Of a stretch of 27,211 nucleotides of DNA, positions 13,681 to 23,128 are shown in pieces. Numbering within the stretch: position 1 is the stretch's first letter; every line of letters starts with the position of its first letter. Source of the DNA: Treponema sp. (GTDB taxonomy: Bacteria; Spirochaetota; Spirochaetia; Treponematales; Treponemataceae); NCBI GenBank assembly GCA_023231445.1, contig JALNVF010000030.1, positions 1 through 27,211 of the forward strand, written 5' to 3'. The position numbers and the translations under genes were made by a program. Below the pieces are notes generated by a model that saw only the letters and a program-made list of their open reading frames with translations, had not been told where the DNA came from and made no database searches.

Positions 13681-14667
13681 TTATTTCCCAGTCTTTTTCA
13701 GATATTTATTATAGGCATTCCACGTTGATTCTACGAGAGTGTCCACATCCGAATACTGCGGTTTCCATCCGAGTTTTTCATACGCCAGTTTTGCCGATGC
13801 AACAAGCGTTGCAGGATCACCGGCACGGCGTTCCACATAATCGGCAGGCACGGGCTGTCCCGTAATGCGGCGGGCGGCCTCGACAATTTCTTTTACGGTC
13901 GTACCGGTTTCGCTGCCCAGGTTAACCGTAAGGCTTTCATGATTCTTTACAATGTAATCAAGCGCTTTCACATGTGCGGCCGCAAGGTCCGTCACGTGAA
14001 CGTAATCGCGGATACATGTTCCGTCCCGCGTATCGTAATCGCTGCCGAAAATCCTGAGTTTTTCGCGCATTCCGCATGCTACTTCCATAATAACGGGAAG
14101 CAGATTTGCAGGATTCTGCTCAAGACCGTAAAGCTCGCCTTCAGGATCATAACCGGCTGCATTAAAATAGCGGAGTGCGGCGAATTTCAATCCTCTGAGT
14201 TTTTCGTACCATGACATGAACTGTTCAATCGAAAGTTTTGTATATCCGTAGTAATTTTCAGGATTCTTCGGATGTTTTTCGTCGATCGGAAGATATTCCG
14301 GTTCTCCGAAAACAGCCGCGGAAGAAGAAAACACCATATATTTACAATTATGTTTTACCGCAGCATTGAGGATGTTGAGTGTACCGGATATATTATTAAC
14401 AGAATATTTCTCGGGTTGAATCATTGATTCACCGGCGGCTTTAAATGCAGCAAGATGAATAAAGGCATCAAATCCCTGGCCGAAAGCGGCATCAAGATCG
14501 GACGGTATAAGTATGTTGCCGTACATAAATCCGTTTTGTTTAAACAAATTCTGACGAAGCCCGCTCGAAAGATTATCAAATACTGTGACCGCGTGCCCCT
14601 TTTTCATCAGCTCTTTTACTACATGACTGCCGATATAGCCGGCTCCGCCGATTACCAAAACCTTCAT
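13681..14667 (-). CDS. galE: UDP-glucose 4-epimerase
   Basis: 328-residue extended short-chain dehydrogenase that interconverts UDP-glucose and UDP-galactose, supplying sugars for surface glycans and allowing galactose use. The NAD-binding motif GGAGYIGSH lies at residues 7-15. The catalytic Ser is in FSSSAAVFGEP (113-123), and YxxxK is Y140-GYT-K144. RYFNAAGYDPEGELYG is a further family signature. The start at 14667 has GGAGG 5 bases upstream; an in-frame upstream ATG at 14694 lacks support. A good promoter lies at 14711-14739. No other galactose gene is adjacent, and the following gene is an M20 peptidase. Confidence 0.95.
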   Translation of the reverse strand: MKVLVIGGAGYIGSHVVKELMKKGHAVTVFDNLSSGLRQNLFKQNGFMYGNILIPSDLDAAFGQGFDAFIHLAAFKAAGESMIQPEKYSVNNISGTLNILNAAVKHNCKYMVFSSSAAVFGEPEYLPIDEKHPKNPENYYGYTKLSIEQFMSWYEKLRGLKFAALRYFNAAGYDPEGELYGLEQNPANLLPVIMEVACGMREKLRIFGSDYDTRDGTCIRDYVHVTDLAAAHVKALDYIVKNHESLTVNLGSETGTTVKEIVEAARRITGQPVPADYVERRAGDPATLVASAKLAYEKLGWKPQYSDVDTLVESTWNAYNKYLKKTGK

Positions 14668-14710
14668 TCTGACCTCCAATTCCATACTGCACACTGGTGC
14701 GGTTTTAACT

Positions 14711-14739
14711 AGTATATTTCATTCAAATACTTATCTCAA
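14711..14739 (-). promoter_or_regulatory. Promoter of galE
   Basis: TTGAGA (14734-14739) and TATACT (14711-14716) are 17 bases apart on the minus strand. The leader of about 37 bases contains a short GCAC/GTGC hairpin and GGAGG before the ATG at 14667. Confidence 0.6.
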
Positions 14740-14750
14740 TGATTCATTTC

Positions 14751-16718
14751 TTATTCAATCTTTCCCGCTGCTTCTTCCCATTGTACATTCAGTTCGTTCA
14801 GTTTTATTTCAAGTTCCGAAATAACTTTTTGAATCTGGCGGCACTTTCCGCCGTCACTGTATACGTCAGGACGGGACATTTGTTCTTCAAGCGTCTTTTT
14901 CTGTTTTTCCGTCTCGTCTATCTGCTGTTCAATGCGTTCAACATCTTTCTCAAGTCTGCGGCGGTCAGCTTTACGGCGTTTTTCTTCCTCCCATGAAGTC
15001 TGTCCGCCGTTCTGCACAGATTCAGACGAACTTAGCAGCGCGTCCTGCTGCCCGGACGCTGCTCCTCCTGCGGCACTGCCTGTCATGCTGAATTCTCCGA
15101 CCGTGCCGGTACGCTCTGCCTCAAGCCGCTCCTGATAATACTTATAATCTCCCGGAAAATTCCGGGAATGTCCGGGCGTAAGTTCAAGTACGCGGGTCGC
15201 AAGCCCTTCGATAAACCCGCGGTCATGACTGACGAACACAACAGTTCCCCCAAAATCTTTAAGCGCATCCATAAGCACATCTTTTGAATGCATATCAAGA
15301 TGATTTGTCGGTTCATCAAGGACAAGCAGATTTACCGGCCGCAGCAGCAGCTGCAGAAGCGCAATACGGCTTTTTTCGCCGCCGGAAAGCACGTTAAGAC
15401 TTTTAAAAACGTCGTCGCCGCGGAACAGGAATGCTCCAAGCATACTGCGAACTTTCGGAATAAGCTCAAAAGGTGCATTACTTTCTATGTAATCAACAAT
15501 ACTGCAGTTTCCGGTTATTGTCTCTGCGCTGTCCTGCGAAAAATACCCAATCTGTACTCCGGCCCCCGGAATAATTTCACCGCTGAAATTTCTGTCTTCT
15601 CCTGCAATAATCCGTAGCAGGGTCGATTTTCCGGCTCCGTTATGACCGGCAACAACAAGCCGTTCGCCGTTTTCAAGCGTAATAGAAAGATCATCTATGA
15701 CGTTATGCACACCGTCGTAGCTTTTCGTAATATCGTTCATGCGGAGTACCAGTTTTCCTGCATGCGGCGCGGGAGGAAACGTAAAATGAATCTGTTTCAG
15801 CGATTCGGGAATCTCAATGCGGACTATTTTATCAAGCTGTTTCTGCCTGTCCTGCGCCTGTGCCGCTTTTGTCGCTTTTGCGCCGAAACGGTTTATAAAA
15901 TCTTCAAGATGCTGAATTTCCTGCTGCTGCTGATCGTATGCAGCTATAAGTGTCTGCAGTTCAACTTTGCGGATTTCTTCATAATGCGTAAAATTACCCG
16001 CATAATGTTTCAAGTCCCCGTTGAACAGTTCATATACTTCGTTGATTGTTACATCAAGAAAATACCGGTCATGGCTCACGAGCAGGAAGCCGCCTTTATA
16101 TGACTGCAGAAACTGTTCAAGCCACGAACGTGCGTCTATATCCAGATAATTCGTCGGTTCGTCCAGAAGCAGAATGTCAGGCTGCTGCATAAGCACTTTT
16201 GCAAGCGCTATACGCATCTGCCATCCGCCGGAAAATTCTTCTGTCTGTTTTGTAAAATCTTCACGGGAAAACCCGAGTCCCAGAAGCACTGATTCTGCCT
16301 GCGCTCCGCGGCGGTGCCAGCCGCTTGCATCAAGTTCTGCTATAAGGTCAGCCTGCCGTTCGACAAGGGACGGTGTGTTGGGCGGATTAGTCTTTAACTC
16401 GTCACCTATATGGTCAATTTCAGCCTGCATATCATAGCCGAACTGAAATGCACGGTCGGCTTCCTGAAGAAGCGTACTGCCGCTGTGCGTAAGCCCCGAC
16501 TGCGGCAGGTATCCGATACGGGCGTTCTTCTGAACAATACGCTGACCGCTGTCCGGTTTTGAAATACCGGCCATGACTTTAATAAGTGTCGATTTACCGG
16601 CTCCGTTTGCGCCGGTAAGAGCAGCCTTTGTGCCCCCCTGCAGATTTACTGAAACATTCTTAAGAATATCCCGGTCTCCGAAAGCAAGCGATACCTGTGA
16701 AAACTGAACGAATGCCAT
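14751..16718 (-). CDS. ABC-F family ATPase (ribosome-associated translation factor type)
   Basis: 655 residues with two ABC ATPase domains and no membrane segments, the ABC-F layout. Domain 1: Walker A GANGAGKS (36-43), signature FSGGWQMRIALAKVL, Walker B LLLDEPTNYLD. Domain 2: Walker A GHNGAGKS near 358, signature LSGGEKSRIALLQ near 443, Walker B LLVLDEPTNHLD. The domain linker is rich in Q and K (AAQAQDRQKQLDKI). A C-terminal coiled coil follows (about 575-650, with EEKRRKADRRRLEKDVERI). Uup/YheS-type members bind the ribosomal E site and help stalled translation; I infer that role, and an antibiotic-protection role is less likely. It lies 10 bases after a lipoprotein gene and is probably co-transcribed. 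The ribosome-binding site is weak. Confidence 0.88.
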   Translation of the reverse strand: MAFVQFSQVSLAFGDRDILKNVSVNLQGGTKAALTGANGAGKSTLIKVMAGISKPDSGQRIVQKNARIGYLPQSGLTHSGSTLLQEADRAFQFGYDMQAEIDHIGDELKTNPPNTPSLVERQADLIAELDASGWHRRGAQAESVLLGLGFSREDFTKQTEEFSGGWQMRIALAKVLMQQPDILLLDEPTNYLDIDARSWLEQFLQSYKGGFLLVSHDRYFLDVTINEVYELFNGDLKHYAGNFTHYEEIRKVELQTLIAAYDQQQQEIQHLEDFINRFGAKATKAAQAQDRQKQLDKIVRIEIPESLKQIHFTFPPAPHAGKLVLRMNDITKSYDGVHNVIDDLSITLENGERLVVAGHNGAGKSTLLRIIAGEDRNFSGEIIPGAGVQIGYFSQDSAETITGNCSIVDYIESNAPFELIPKVRSMLGAFLFRGDDVFKSLNVLSGGEKSRIALLQLLLRPVNLLVLDEPTNHLDMHSKDVLMDALKDFGGTVVFVSHDRGFIEGLATRVLELTPGHSRNFPGDYKYYQERLEAERTGTVGEFSMTGSAAGGAASGQQDALLSSSESVQNGGQTSWEEEKRRKADRRRLEKDVERIEQQIDETEKQKKTLEEQMSRPDVYSDGGKCRQIQKVISELEIKLNELNVQWEEAAGKIE

Positions 16719-16728
16719 ACTACACCCG

Positions 16729-18048
16729 TCAGTCTTTCTGGAAGAACAGTACAAGCGGACTCGTACCGCGGCTTGTTACTGTGTTACCGTCATAAGAAGC
16801 GCCTGTCAAATCTTCAAGGCGCAGCCCGTCGTTTTCAATTTTGTAGAGAAAGTTCACGTCTTTATCCATCCCGTCGAATCTGAAAGAAAGAACACCGTCA
16901 TACGAAGAAACAAGCGTATCTCCCAGATAAAATTTTACTGCCAGTGTGCCGCCGTTTTTCGCCGATGAATCAACGACCGAAGGTACAAGCAGCCCGTAGT
17001 TTTTCCAGCTGAACGACTGGTCTTCCTTGAACGACAGGCGCCCGTAATTCGCACTCTTAAAATCAGGACCAAAAGCATACAATTTTGCGCATTCCTGTAT
17101 ACGCCGTTCTTTTTCCGCAGCAACAAGTTCTGTTACATCTTCTTCTTCACCGAGTGTAATAAAATTCAAATCCCGGGGTTTACCATTGTCGCCTGAATAG
17201 GTAACGACAATAAAAGAACTGCTTTTTACGGTAATTTTTACCGGCATACCGGTAAACGTATACTCCACATCACCGGTTTTCGTTGTTCCCGAATATTCCC
17301 ACGATTCATGTATACTCGGAAGGTTCAGAGAAACTTTATTATTTTCTGTATCAACCGTAAAACAGTATGATGCATTCATAAGCTGCGGATCAATACGGTT
17401 TTTATCGATCATAGTCCGGTAATAATCGGGGTACCACGTTTTTGTAAGAACAGATTCGATAACGGTGTCTTTCTCTTCCTGCAGATCAGTCTGCTGCGCT
17501 TCGGGAACTATTCCGCCTTTCTGCGTCTGAAACTGGTCAAGATTATAGGAAAAGCACCATCCCTCTGTACCGTCCTTTGTAAGAATCCGCATCCAGTCGC
17601 CCTCCAGAGGAGTCTTACCGGCCATAACAGCCTGTCCTTTCCCTTTATACAGAAGTTTGACTGTTTCATTTTTACGCAGACGGTATACCTGCTTTGCGGC
17701 ATTCCCCGGGTCCGAGCGGACAGGAAGACCGTCTATTTTTACTTTTGCATACTGATGAACAAATTCCGCGTACCGCCGGGCCGTTCTTTGAGCTTTATGA
17801 TGCGGCTGCGGATCAGTAACCTGCCACAGAGGAATTTCAAAATGTTCCTTTGAACCGGGAGTCGATACAACATATACGTGTGAAATATTAGACCGGATAT
17901 ACACGGGAACTATATCACCGTCCTGCAGACCGTGTTCAGGAATATCCCACAGGAGCACCCCGTATCCCATAATTCCGGAACATGATGTAAGTATAAATAA
18001 AACTGCAAGAAGCAGGCATATCGATGATTTTTTGAAAAAACAGTTCAT
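16729..18048 (-). CDS. SH3-domain lipoprotein
   Basis: 439 residues. The signal peptide ends in a lipobox LTSC, with Cys23 as the lipidation site, so the mature protein is membrane-anchored. A bacterial SH3 domain spans about residues 100-170, from AKVKIDGLPVRSDPG to DGTEGWCFSYNL, a fold often used to bind cell-wall peptides. The remaining C-terminal 260 residues look like beta-rich repeats and match nothing that I recognise, though the layout resembles treponemal SH3 lipoproteins. A wall-binding structural or sensor role is inferred. The -10 hexamer ends 6 bases before the ATG and there is no Shine-Dalgarno, so its mRNA may be leaderless. The divergent pepF promoter lies just upstream. Confidence 0.75.
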   Translation of the reverse strand: MNCFFKKSSICLLLAVLFILTSCSGIMGYGVLLWDIPEHGLQDGDIVPVYIRSNISHVYVVSTPGSKEHFEIPLWQVTDPQPHHKAQRTARRYAEFVHQYAKVKIDGLPVRSDPGNAAKQVYRLRKNETVKLLYKGKGQAVMAGKTPLEGDWMRILTKDGTEGWCFSYNLDQFQTQKGGIVPEAQQTDLQEEKDTVIESVLTKTWYPDYYRTMIDKNRIDPQLMNASYCFTVDTENNKVSLNLPSIHESWEYSGTTKTGDVEYTFTGMPVKITVKSSSFIVVTYSGDNGKPRDLNFITLGEEEDVTELVAAEKERRIQECAKLYAFGPDFKSANYGRLSFKEDQSFSWKNYGLLVPSVVDSSAKNGGTLAVKFYLGDTLVSSYDGVLSFRFDGMDKDVNFLYKIENDGLRLEDLTGASYDGNTVTSRGTSPLVLFFQKD

Positions 18049-18054
18049 AATTAC

Positions 18055-18083
18055 AGCATAGCAAATTACCGTAAAAAAGTCAT
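18055..18083 (-). promoter_or_regulatory. Promoter of the SH3 lipoprotein gene
   Basis: ATGACT (18078-18083) and TATGCT (18055-18060) are 17 bases apart on the minus strand. Six bases lie between the -10 and the ATG at 18048, so transcription would begin at or next to the start codon. It is back to back with the pepF promoter. Confidence 0.45.
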
Positions 18084-18088
18084 TAATC

Positions 18089-18117
18089 TTGTGAGTCTCT
18101 GTTTAATGCGTTATAAT
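18089..18117 (+). promoter_or_regulatory. Promoter of pepF, giving a nearly leaderless mRNA
   Basis: TTGTGA (18089-18094) and a consensus TATAAT (18112-18117) are 17 bases apart. The ATG at 18127 comes 9 bases after the -10, so the mRNA would start about 2 bases before it. Confidence 0.7.
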
Positions 18118-18126
18118 TTAGTTATT

Positions 18127-19932
18127 ATGATAAAAAATTGTATACCGGCACGGAAAGACATTCCTGCCTCCGATAAATGGGATTTAACATCGTTATTTGC
18201 TTCTGACTCAGACTGGGAAAAAGCGCTCAAAGATCTTGAACCTCTCACTTCAGAAATCGTGCAGTATAAAGACAGGCTTGCTGATTCTGCACAGACGCTT
18301 CTTTCTGCGCTCAAAGCTTACGAAAACGCAGATAAAAAACTTGAGGCAGTATACAATTATGCACAGCTGCAGTTCACTGCGGATGAAACTGATTCCAGTG
18401 CGCAGGACCGGGAAGGACGTGCCCGCATGGCTTATACAAAATACTGCGCAGCTACCAGCTTCTTCAGCCCGGAACTGCAGTCAATTCCTGACGGAAAAAT
18501 ACAGTCATGGCTCATGCAGAGCAGTTTTGATGACTACCGTATATTTATTTCCAAACTTCTGCGCATGAAGCAGCATATCCTCAGTGAAAAAGAAGAACGC
18601 CTCATGTCGCTTCAGAGCGAAAGTGCCGGTACAGCCGACAAAGCATTTACCGTACTCACGGACGCAGACATGGATTTCGGCAGTGTAAATACAGCGGGAG
18701 AAGAAAAACCGCTTACACAGTCGACGTGGGGTGTATTTATGGATAACCCCGACAGAAGCGTACGGGAGCAGGCTTATAAAAAATTCTACCGTACGTTCGA
18801 AAGCCACCAGAATACCCTAGCGGCATTATATGCAGGTTCGGTTAATCAGGATGTGTTCAGCATGCGCGCCCGCAGCTATAAAACGTGTCTGGAACGGGCG
18901 CTGTTTCCGGATAATGTACCGGTAAACGTCTATCACAATCTGATTGATACGGTGCACAAAAACCTTCCGTCGCTTCACAGGTATTACACGCTCCGCAGAA
19001 AAGTACTTGGTGTTGCAGAACTGCGTCATTACGACGTCTATGTGCCGCTTGTAAAAAACGTAAAAACACACACGACGTATGATGAATCAGTAGAAATATG
19101 CAGACAGGCTCTTGCTCCGCTCGGCACGGAATATACCGACCGTCTCTGCTCCGGTCTTAAAAACGGATGGGCAGACCGCTACGAAAACAAGGGAAAACGA
19201 AGCGGAGCATTCTCCAGCGGAGTATATACCGGAGATCCGTTTATCCTGCTTAACTATAAAGAAGATGTTATACGCGACGTGTTTACCATGGCTCACGAAG
19301 GCGGACATTCAATGCACTCGTGGTACTCGGTTCACAATAATCCGTACATGCAGTACAACTATACGATTTTCGAAGCGGAAGTTGCCTCTACATTCAATGA
19401 AGAACTGGTGTTTGACTATCTGCTGAAGCATGCAGACAGCAGCGACATGAAGGCGTATCTTCTGGCAATGCGTGCAGGAGATATTCTGGCTACCCTTCAT
19501 CGTCAGACAATGTTTGCAGAATACGAACTGAAGGCACACGAACTTGTCGAATCCGGCACACCGCTTTCGGCAGAAGTTCTGCGCAAAACATACCGGACGC
19601 TTCTGGAACAGTATTTTGGGCCGGAAATGCATTTTGAAAGCAACAGCGATATGGAAGGCCTCCGCATCCCGCATTTCTACAGTGCATTTTATGTATACAA
19701 ATATGCAACAGGAATTTCAGCTTCGCTCGCCCTTGCAAAACGTGTGCTTGAAGGCGGAACTGCAGAACGGGAAGACTATTTTAAATTTCTTAAATCAGGC
19801 GGTTCACGTTTTCCGATTGAATCGCTTAAAACAGCGGGCGTCGACATGGAACAGACCGCACCGGTTCAGGCTGCGTGCAGCACATTTGAGAAAATGGTCG
19901 ATCAACTTGAGTCATTACTCAAGATTTCATGA
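18127..19932 (+). CDS. pepF: Oligoendopeptidase F (M3 family)
   Basis: 601-residue cytoplasmic zinc peptidase that cuts short peptides, typically in peptide recycling. The zinc motif is HEGGH at residues 390-394, inside MAHEGGHSMHSW, and the third ligand lies in the FEAEVASTFNE segment about 25 residues later. The N-terminal DKWDLTSLFASDSDWEKAL pattern is typical of the family and fixes the start at the ATG at 18127. An upstream GTG at 18091 would lie inside the promoter. No Shine-Dalgarno is present, and the -10 lies 9 bases upstream, suggesting a leaderless message. The next gene, an adenosine deaminase homologue, follows after 47 bases and is probably co-transcribed. Confidence 0.93.
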   Translation: MIKNCIPARKDIPASDKWDLTSLFASDSDWEKALKDLEPLTSEIVQYKDRLADSAQTLLSALKAYENADKKLEAVYNYAQLQFTADETDSSAQDREGRARMAYTKYCAATSFFSPELQSIPDGKIQSWLMQSSFDDYRIFISKLLRMKQHILSEKEERLMSLQSESAGTADKAFTVLTDADMDFGSVNTAGEEKPLTQSTWGVFMDNPDRSVREQAYKKFYRTFESHQNTLAALYAGSVNQDVFSMRARSYKTCLERALFPDNVPVNVYHNLIDTVHKNLPSLHRYYTLRRKVLGVAELRHYDVYVPLVKNVKTHTTYDESVEICRQALAPLGTEYTDRLCSGLKNGWADRYENKGKRSGAFSSGVYTGDPFILLNYKEDVIRDVFTMAHEGGHSMHSWYSVHNNPYMQYNYTIFEAEVASTFNEELVFDYLLKHADSSDMKAYLLAMRAGDILATLHRQTMFAEYELKAHELVESGTPLSAEVLRKTYRTLLEQYFGPEMHFESNSDMEGLRIPHFYSAFYVYKYATGISASLALAKRVLEGGTAEREDYFKFLKSGGSRFPIESLKTAGVDMEQTAPVQAACSTFEKMVDQLESLLKIS

Positions 19933-19979
19933 AAAAAGCCGATAAATAAAGAAAGAATTTGAAACCTGAGGATTTTCAA

Positions 19980-21008
19980 GTGAAAGAAAGTGACTTTTGC
20001 TCATTCTTAGCTCAAGTACCTAAAGCAGAAATACACATCCATATTGAAGCTGTTCTGTCGATGGGTTCAATAAGAAAGTTGTATTTAAAGCAGTATGGCA
20101 GAGAGATGAGCAGACAGGAAGAAACTGACCTCTTCTCATATGATGATCTTGACGGTTTCATTAAAGCTTTTCTTACCGTGCAGAATTTATTCGAAACTGT
20201 CGCTGACTTCAGTTATGTGTTCGATGATCTTGCAAACTATCTGGTAAAAAACGGTGTAGTTTACTGTGAAGCGTTTTTTGCTCCGACAGCTTTTTTGAAG
20301 AAAGGATTCGATTATAACGAGATGGTTTCCCTTTTTTCCGAAAAAATAAACAGCATAAAAACAGAACACAATATAATTGTAAAGCTCCTGCTTGATGTTT
20401 CACGTACGTTCGGGTGTGAGAATGCCCTGAAAAATTATGAGCTGCTTAAAGAATACCCGTGTAAAGATATAATCGGTATAGGACTTGGCGGATCGGAATC
20501 TAAAGGCCCTCCGGCAGAATTTGAACCTGTATTTACCCGGGCGCATAAAGACGGTTTTCATGCTGTCGCTCACGCAGGAGAAGATACAGGACCTGAATCA
20601 ATCTGGGACTCAATTAATTTTCTGCATGCAGAACGCATCGGACACGGTATTTCTGCCGTACAGGATCCAAAACTGATGGACTACCTTATACAGTCACGAT
20701 TACCGCTGGAAGTCTGTATTACGAGCAACGTATTCACAAAAAAATATGTGCAGAAACCGGAAGAACACCCCGTCAGGGAAATGTTCGACAGCGGAATATT
20801 TGTCACCATCAATACCGATGATCCTGTATTTTTCAAGACAACTCTGCTGGAAGAATACTGGAAGTGCTACAGTCTTCTGCATTTTTCAATGAACGAAATC
20901 AAACAGCTTATATACAACAGTTTCAATGCAACATTTGCGGATGATACGGAGAAAATAAACTATATCAGCCGGGTAAATGCAGCATGGAAGCAGGCACCTG
21001 AAAAATAA
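19980..21008 (+). CDS. Adenosine deaminase family protein
   Basis: 342-residue amidohydrolase-fold enzyme that deaminates adenosine or a related purine. Metal and catalytic residues are all present: HIH at 19 and 21, HAGE with H198, RIGHG with H222 and NTDDP with D280 and D281. RIGHG and LEVCITSNV favour an adenosine-type over an adenine-type deaminase, although GLGGSESKGPP resembles adenine deaminase. The substrate is therefore open. The GTG at 19980 has GAGGA 7 bases upstream and was preferred over a TTG at 19959 with no good ribosome-binding site. The motif HIHIEAVLS has Ala where most members have Gly. It follows pepF and converges on mnmG, with 10 bases between stops. Confidence 0.85.
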   Translation: MKESDFCSFLAQVPKAEIHIHIEAVLSMGSIRKLYLKQYGREMSRQEETDLFSYDDLDGFIKAFLTVQNLFETVADFSYVFDDLANYLVKNGVVYCEAFFAPTAFLKKGFDYNEMVSLFSEKINSIKTEHNIIVKLLLDVSRTFGCENALKNYELLKEYPCKDIIGIGLGGSESKGPPAEFEPVFTRAHKDGFHAVAHAGEDTGPESIWDSINFLHAERIGHGISAVQDPKLMDYLIQSRLPLEVCITSNVFTKKYVQKPEEHPVREMFDSGIFVTINTDDPVFFKTTLLEEYWKCYSLLHFSMNEIKQLIYNSFNATFADDTEKINYISRVNAAWKQAPEK

Positions 21009-21018
21009 ATATCCGGTT

Positions 21019-23079
21019 CTATCGTAAATACACCATCAGCAGCATAATATCGCTTACGCGGATACCTGATATACGGCCTGCCTGTCCCAGGGTAAGCGGC
21101 CGGATTTTTTCAAGCTTTGTGCGCGACTCTGCAGAAAGTGATACAACGGCACCGTAATCAAAGTTGTCCGGGATACGCGTATTTTCCATCCGATGCATTT
21201 TATCTACCCGTTTATCCTGCTTTTCAATGTAGTACTTATATTTAAAATCGATTTTCGCTTCATTCCATTCCGCTTCAGGATAGCCGGGATTTTCCATATC
21301 CGGTTTTTTGAGCAGGAGTGCAAGAATCTCGTCCTCTGCCGCATATTTCGCGTTCATCGTGTCGAGCTGAGCCTGAGTTTTAAGCCCCGCTTCAAATCCG
21401 TATTTTACAAGACGTCTGTCGGCAGTATCGTACCGCAGCTTTAAGCGGTACTCTGCACGTGCCGTAAACATACGGTACGGTTCTTTTGTACCGAGCGTTA
21501 CAAGGTCATCTATAAGAACACCGATATATGCTTCGTCCCGGCCCAGAACAAGCGGTTTCCATTCGGGAATTGTACGAAACGCCGTATGTCCGGCAGCTTT
21601 CTGAGCAGATTCTTCAGCAGCATTAAGAGAAGCTGTTTCCTCTGCGGATATTTCCGTAAACTGCTTTTCTTCTGACGGTGTAAACACTGCATGCGGATAA
21701 AACCGTCCGGGTTCCGTTGAAGAAGGAGAACTGCCCATTTCTGCCGATGCGGAACAGAGCGGACCGCACAACGACTTATGCGCACGGGCATAATATCCGG
21801 CGTTGATTCCCGCGACAAGTCCCTGGCCGGCAGCTTCCTCATAACCGGACGTACCGTTGATCTGTCCGGCGTCAAAAAGCCCGGCAACACGCTTTGTTTC
21901 AAGCGACGGGAACAGCTGCGTCGGTTCGACATAGTCATATTCAACGGCATAACCGGGGCGGCTGGGAACGGCATGTTCAAACCCGGGCATAGTCCGCATA
22001 AACGCGTCCTGGACACATTCAGGCAGGGACGAAGAAAGTCCGTTAAGATACATTTCTTCCGTTTCAAGTCCTTCCGGTTCAACAAAAATCTGATGGCGCT
22101 CACGTTCCGCAAAACGCATTACTTTATCTTCAATCGACGGACAATACCGCGGACCTATTCCGTGAATCTTCCCGCTGTACAGCGGAGAGCGTCCGATATT
22201 GTCGCGGATTATTTTATGAGTCGCTTCGTTCGTATACACAATATGGCACGGAACAAGCGGACGGGAAACTTCAGGATCATCAAATGAGAAGGGAATTACT
22301 GTTTCGTCGCCGGGCTGCGTTTCAAGTTTTGTAAAGTCTATGGTGCTTTTTAAAATACGGGGCGGAGTTCCCGTCTTAAGTCTTCCCGTCGTAAATCCCA
22401 GATGACGGAGCGATAACGTAAGGCCGAATGCAGCTGTTTCTCCCAGCCGTCCGCAGGGAGCATCGTATTCCCCGATAAAAATCCGCCCCCCCAGAAACGT
22501 TCCCGTCGTAAGCACAACGGCACGTACCGGAATAATGCGCCCCCGCTCTGTTACTATACCGGTAACTTTCTGCCTCATGCCGCTTTGCGCAGCTTCTGTT
22601 ATTCCTGCACAGCGGGATTCGCCGGGAATAGTCCCTTTCTCCGCTCCGCTGTCCGAATGAGGAGGAAGCGGAGTTGTGCTTGCAACGGTAAGAATATCAA
22701 CAACGGTATCCATAAGGGTAGACAGATTCGGCGCAGATTCAAGAACTTTACGGGCAAGCTGCGAATACACGATCTTATCAGCCTGTGCACGCGGCGCCTG
22801 AACGGCGGGACCTCTGCTGCTGTTCAGCAGTCGGAACTGTATAAGCGATTTGTCGGTAAGCTTTGCCATCTCTCCGCCGAGCGCGTCTATTTCACGCACA
22901 ATGTTGCCTTTTGCAATGCCGCCTATAGACGGATTACACGACATGCGGCCGATTGATTCTATAGTTTGTGTAATAACGAGCGTTTTAAGTCCCATACGGG
23001 CACAGGCAAGAGACGCCTCTATTCCCGCATGACCGGCGCCGACAACTGCGACGTCATAATAATCATAAAATCCGGACAT
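21019..23079 (-). CDS. mnmG: tRNA uridine-34 5-carboxymethylaminomethyl modification enzyme MnmG
   Basis: 686 residues. With MnmE it modifies the wobble uridine of several tRNAs, using FAD and folate. The FAD motif GAGHAG lies at 14-19. CNPSIGGIAKG (48-58), GRLKTGTPPR (232-241) and GQINGTSGYEEAAGQG (405-420) are family signatures, and the C-terminus keeps the MnmE-binding helical domain. It is longer than the usual 620-640 residues because of two insertions. One, of about 37 residues at 133-169, is serine/proline/glycine-rich. The other, of about 75 residues at 431-507, separates AGINAG from PLVLGRDEAYIG. No Shine-Dalgarno precedes the ATG, which lies 10 bases after a TATACT. Confidence 0.95.
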   Translation of the reverse strand: MSGFYDYYDVAVVGAGHAGIEASLACARMGLKTLVITQTIESIGRMSCNPSIGGIAKGNIVREIDALGGEMAKLTDKSLIQFRLLNSSRGPAVQAPRAQADKIVYSQLARKVLESAPNLSTLMDTVVDILTVASTTPLPPHSDSGAEKGTIPGESRCAGITEAAQSGMRQKVTGIVTERGRIIPVRAVVLTTGTFLGGRIFIGEYDAPCGRLGETAAFGLTLSLRHLGFTTGRLKTGTPPRILKSTIDFTKLETQPGDETVIPFSFDDPEVSRPLVPCHIVYTNEATHKIIRDNIGRSPLYSGKIHGIGPRYCPSIEDKVMRFAERERHQIFVEPEGLETEEMYLNGLSSSLPECVQDAFMRTMPGFEHAVPSRPGYAVEYDYVEPTQLFPSLETKRVAGLFDAGQINGTSGYEEAAGQGLVAGINAGYYARAHKSLCGPLCSASAEMGSSPSSTEPGRFYPHAVFTPSEEKQFTEISAEETASLNAAEESAQKAAGHTAFRTIPEWKPLVLGRDEAYIGVLIDDLVTLGTKEPYRMFTARAEYRLKLRYDTADRRLVKYGFEAGLKTQAQLDTMNAKYAAEDEILALLLKKPDMENPGYPEAEWNEAKIDFKYKYYIEKQDKRVDKMHRMENTRIPDNFDYGAVVSLSAESRTKLEKIRPLTLGQAGRISGIRVSDIMLLMVYLR

Positions 23080-23089
23080 ACTGAGAAAC

Positions 23090-23118
23090 AGTATAGTGAT
23101 TTACCGGAAGCGTTACAA
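23090..23118 (-). promoter_or_regulatory. Promoter of mnmG, nearly leaderless
   Basis: TTGTAA (23113-23118) and TATACT (23090-23095) are 17 bases apart on the minus strand. Ten bases separate the -10 from the ATG at 23079, so the leader would be about 3-4 bases. Confidence 0.55.
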
Positions 23119-23128
23119 GAAAACGACG

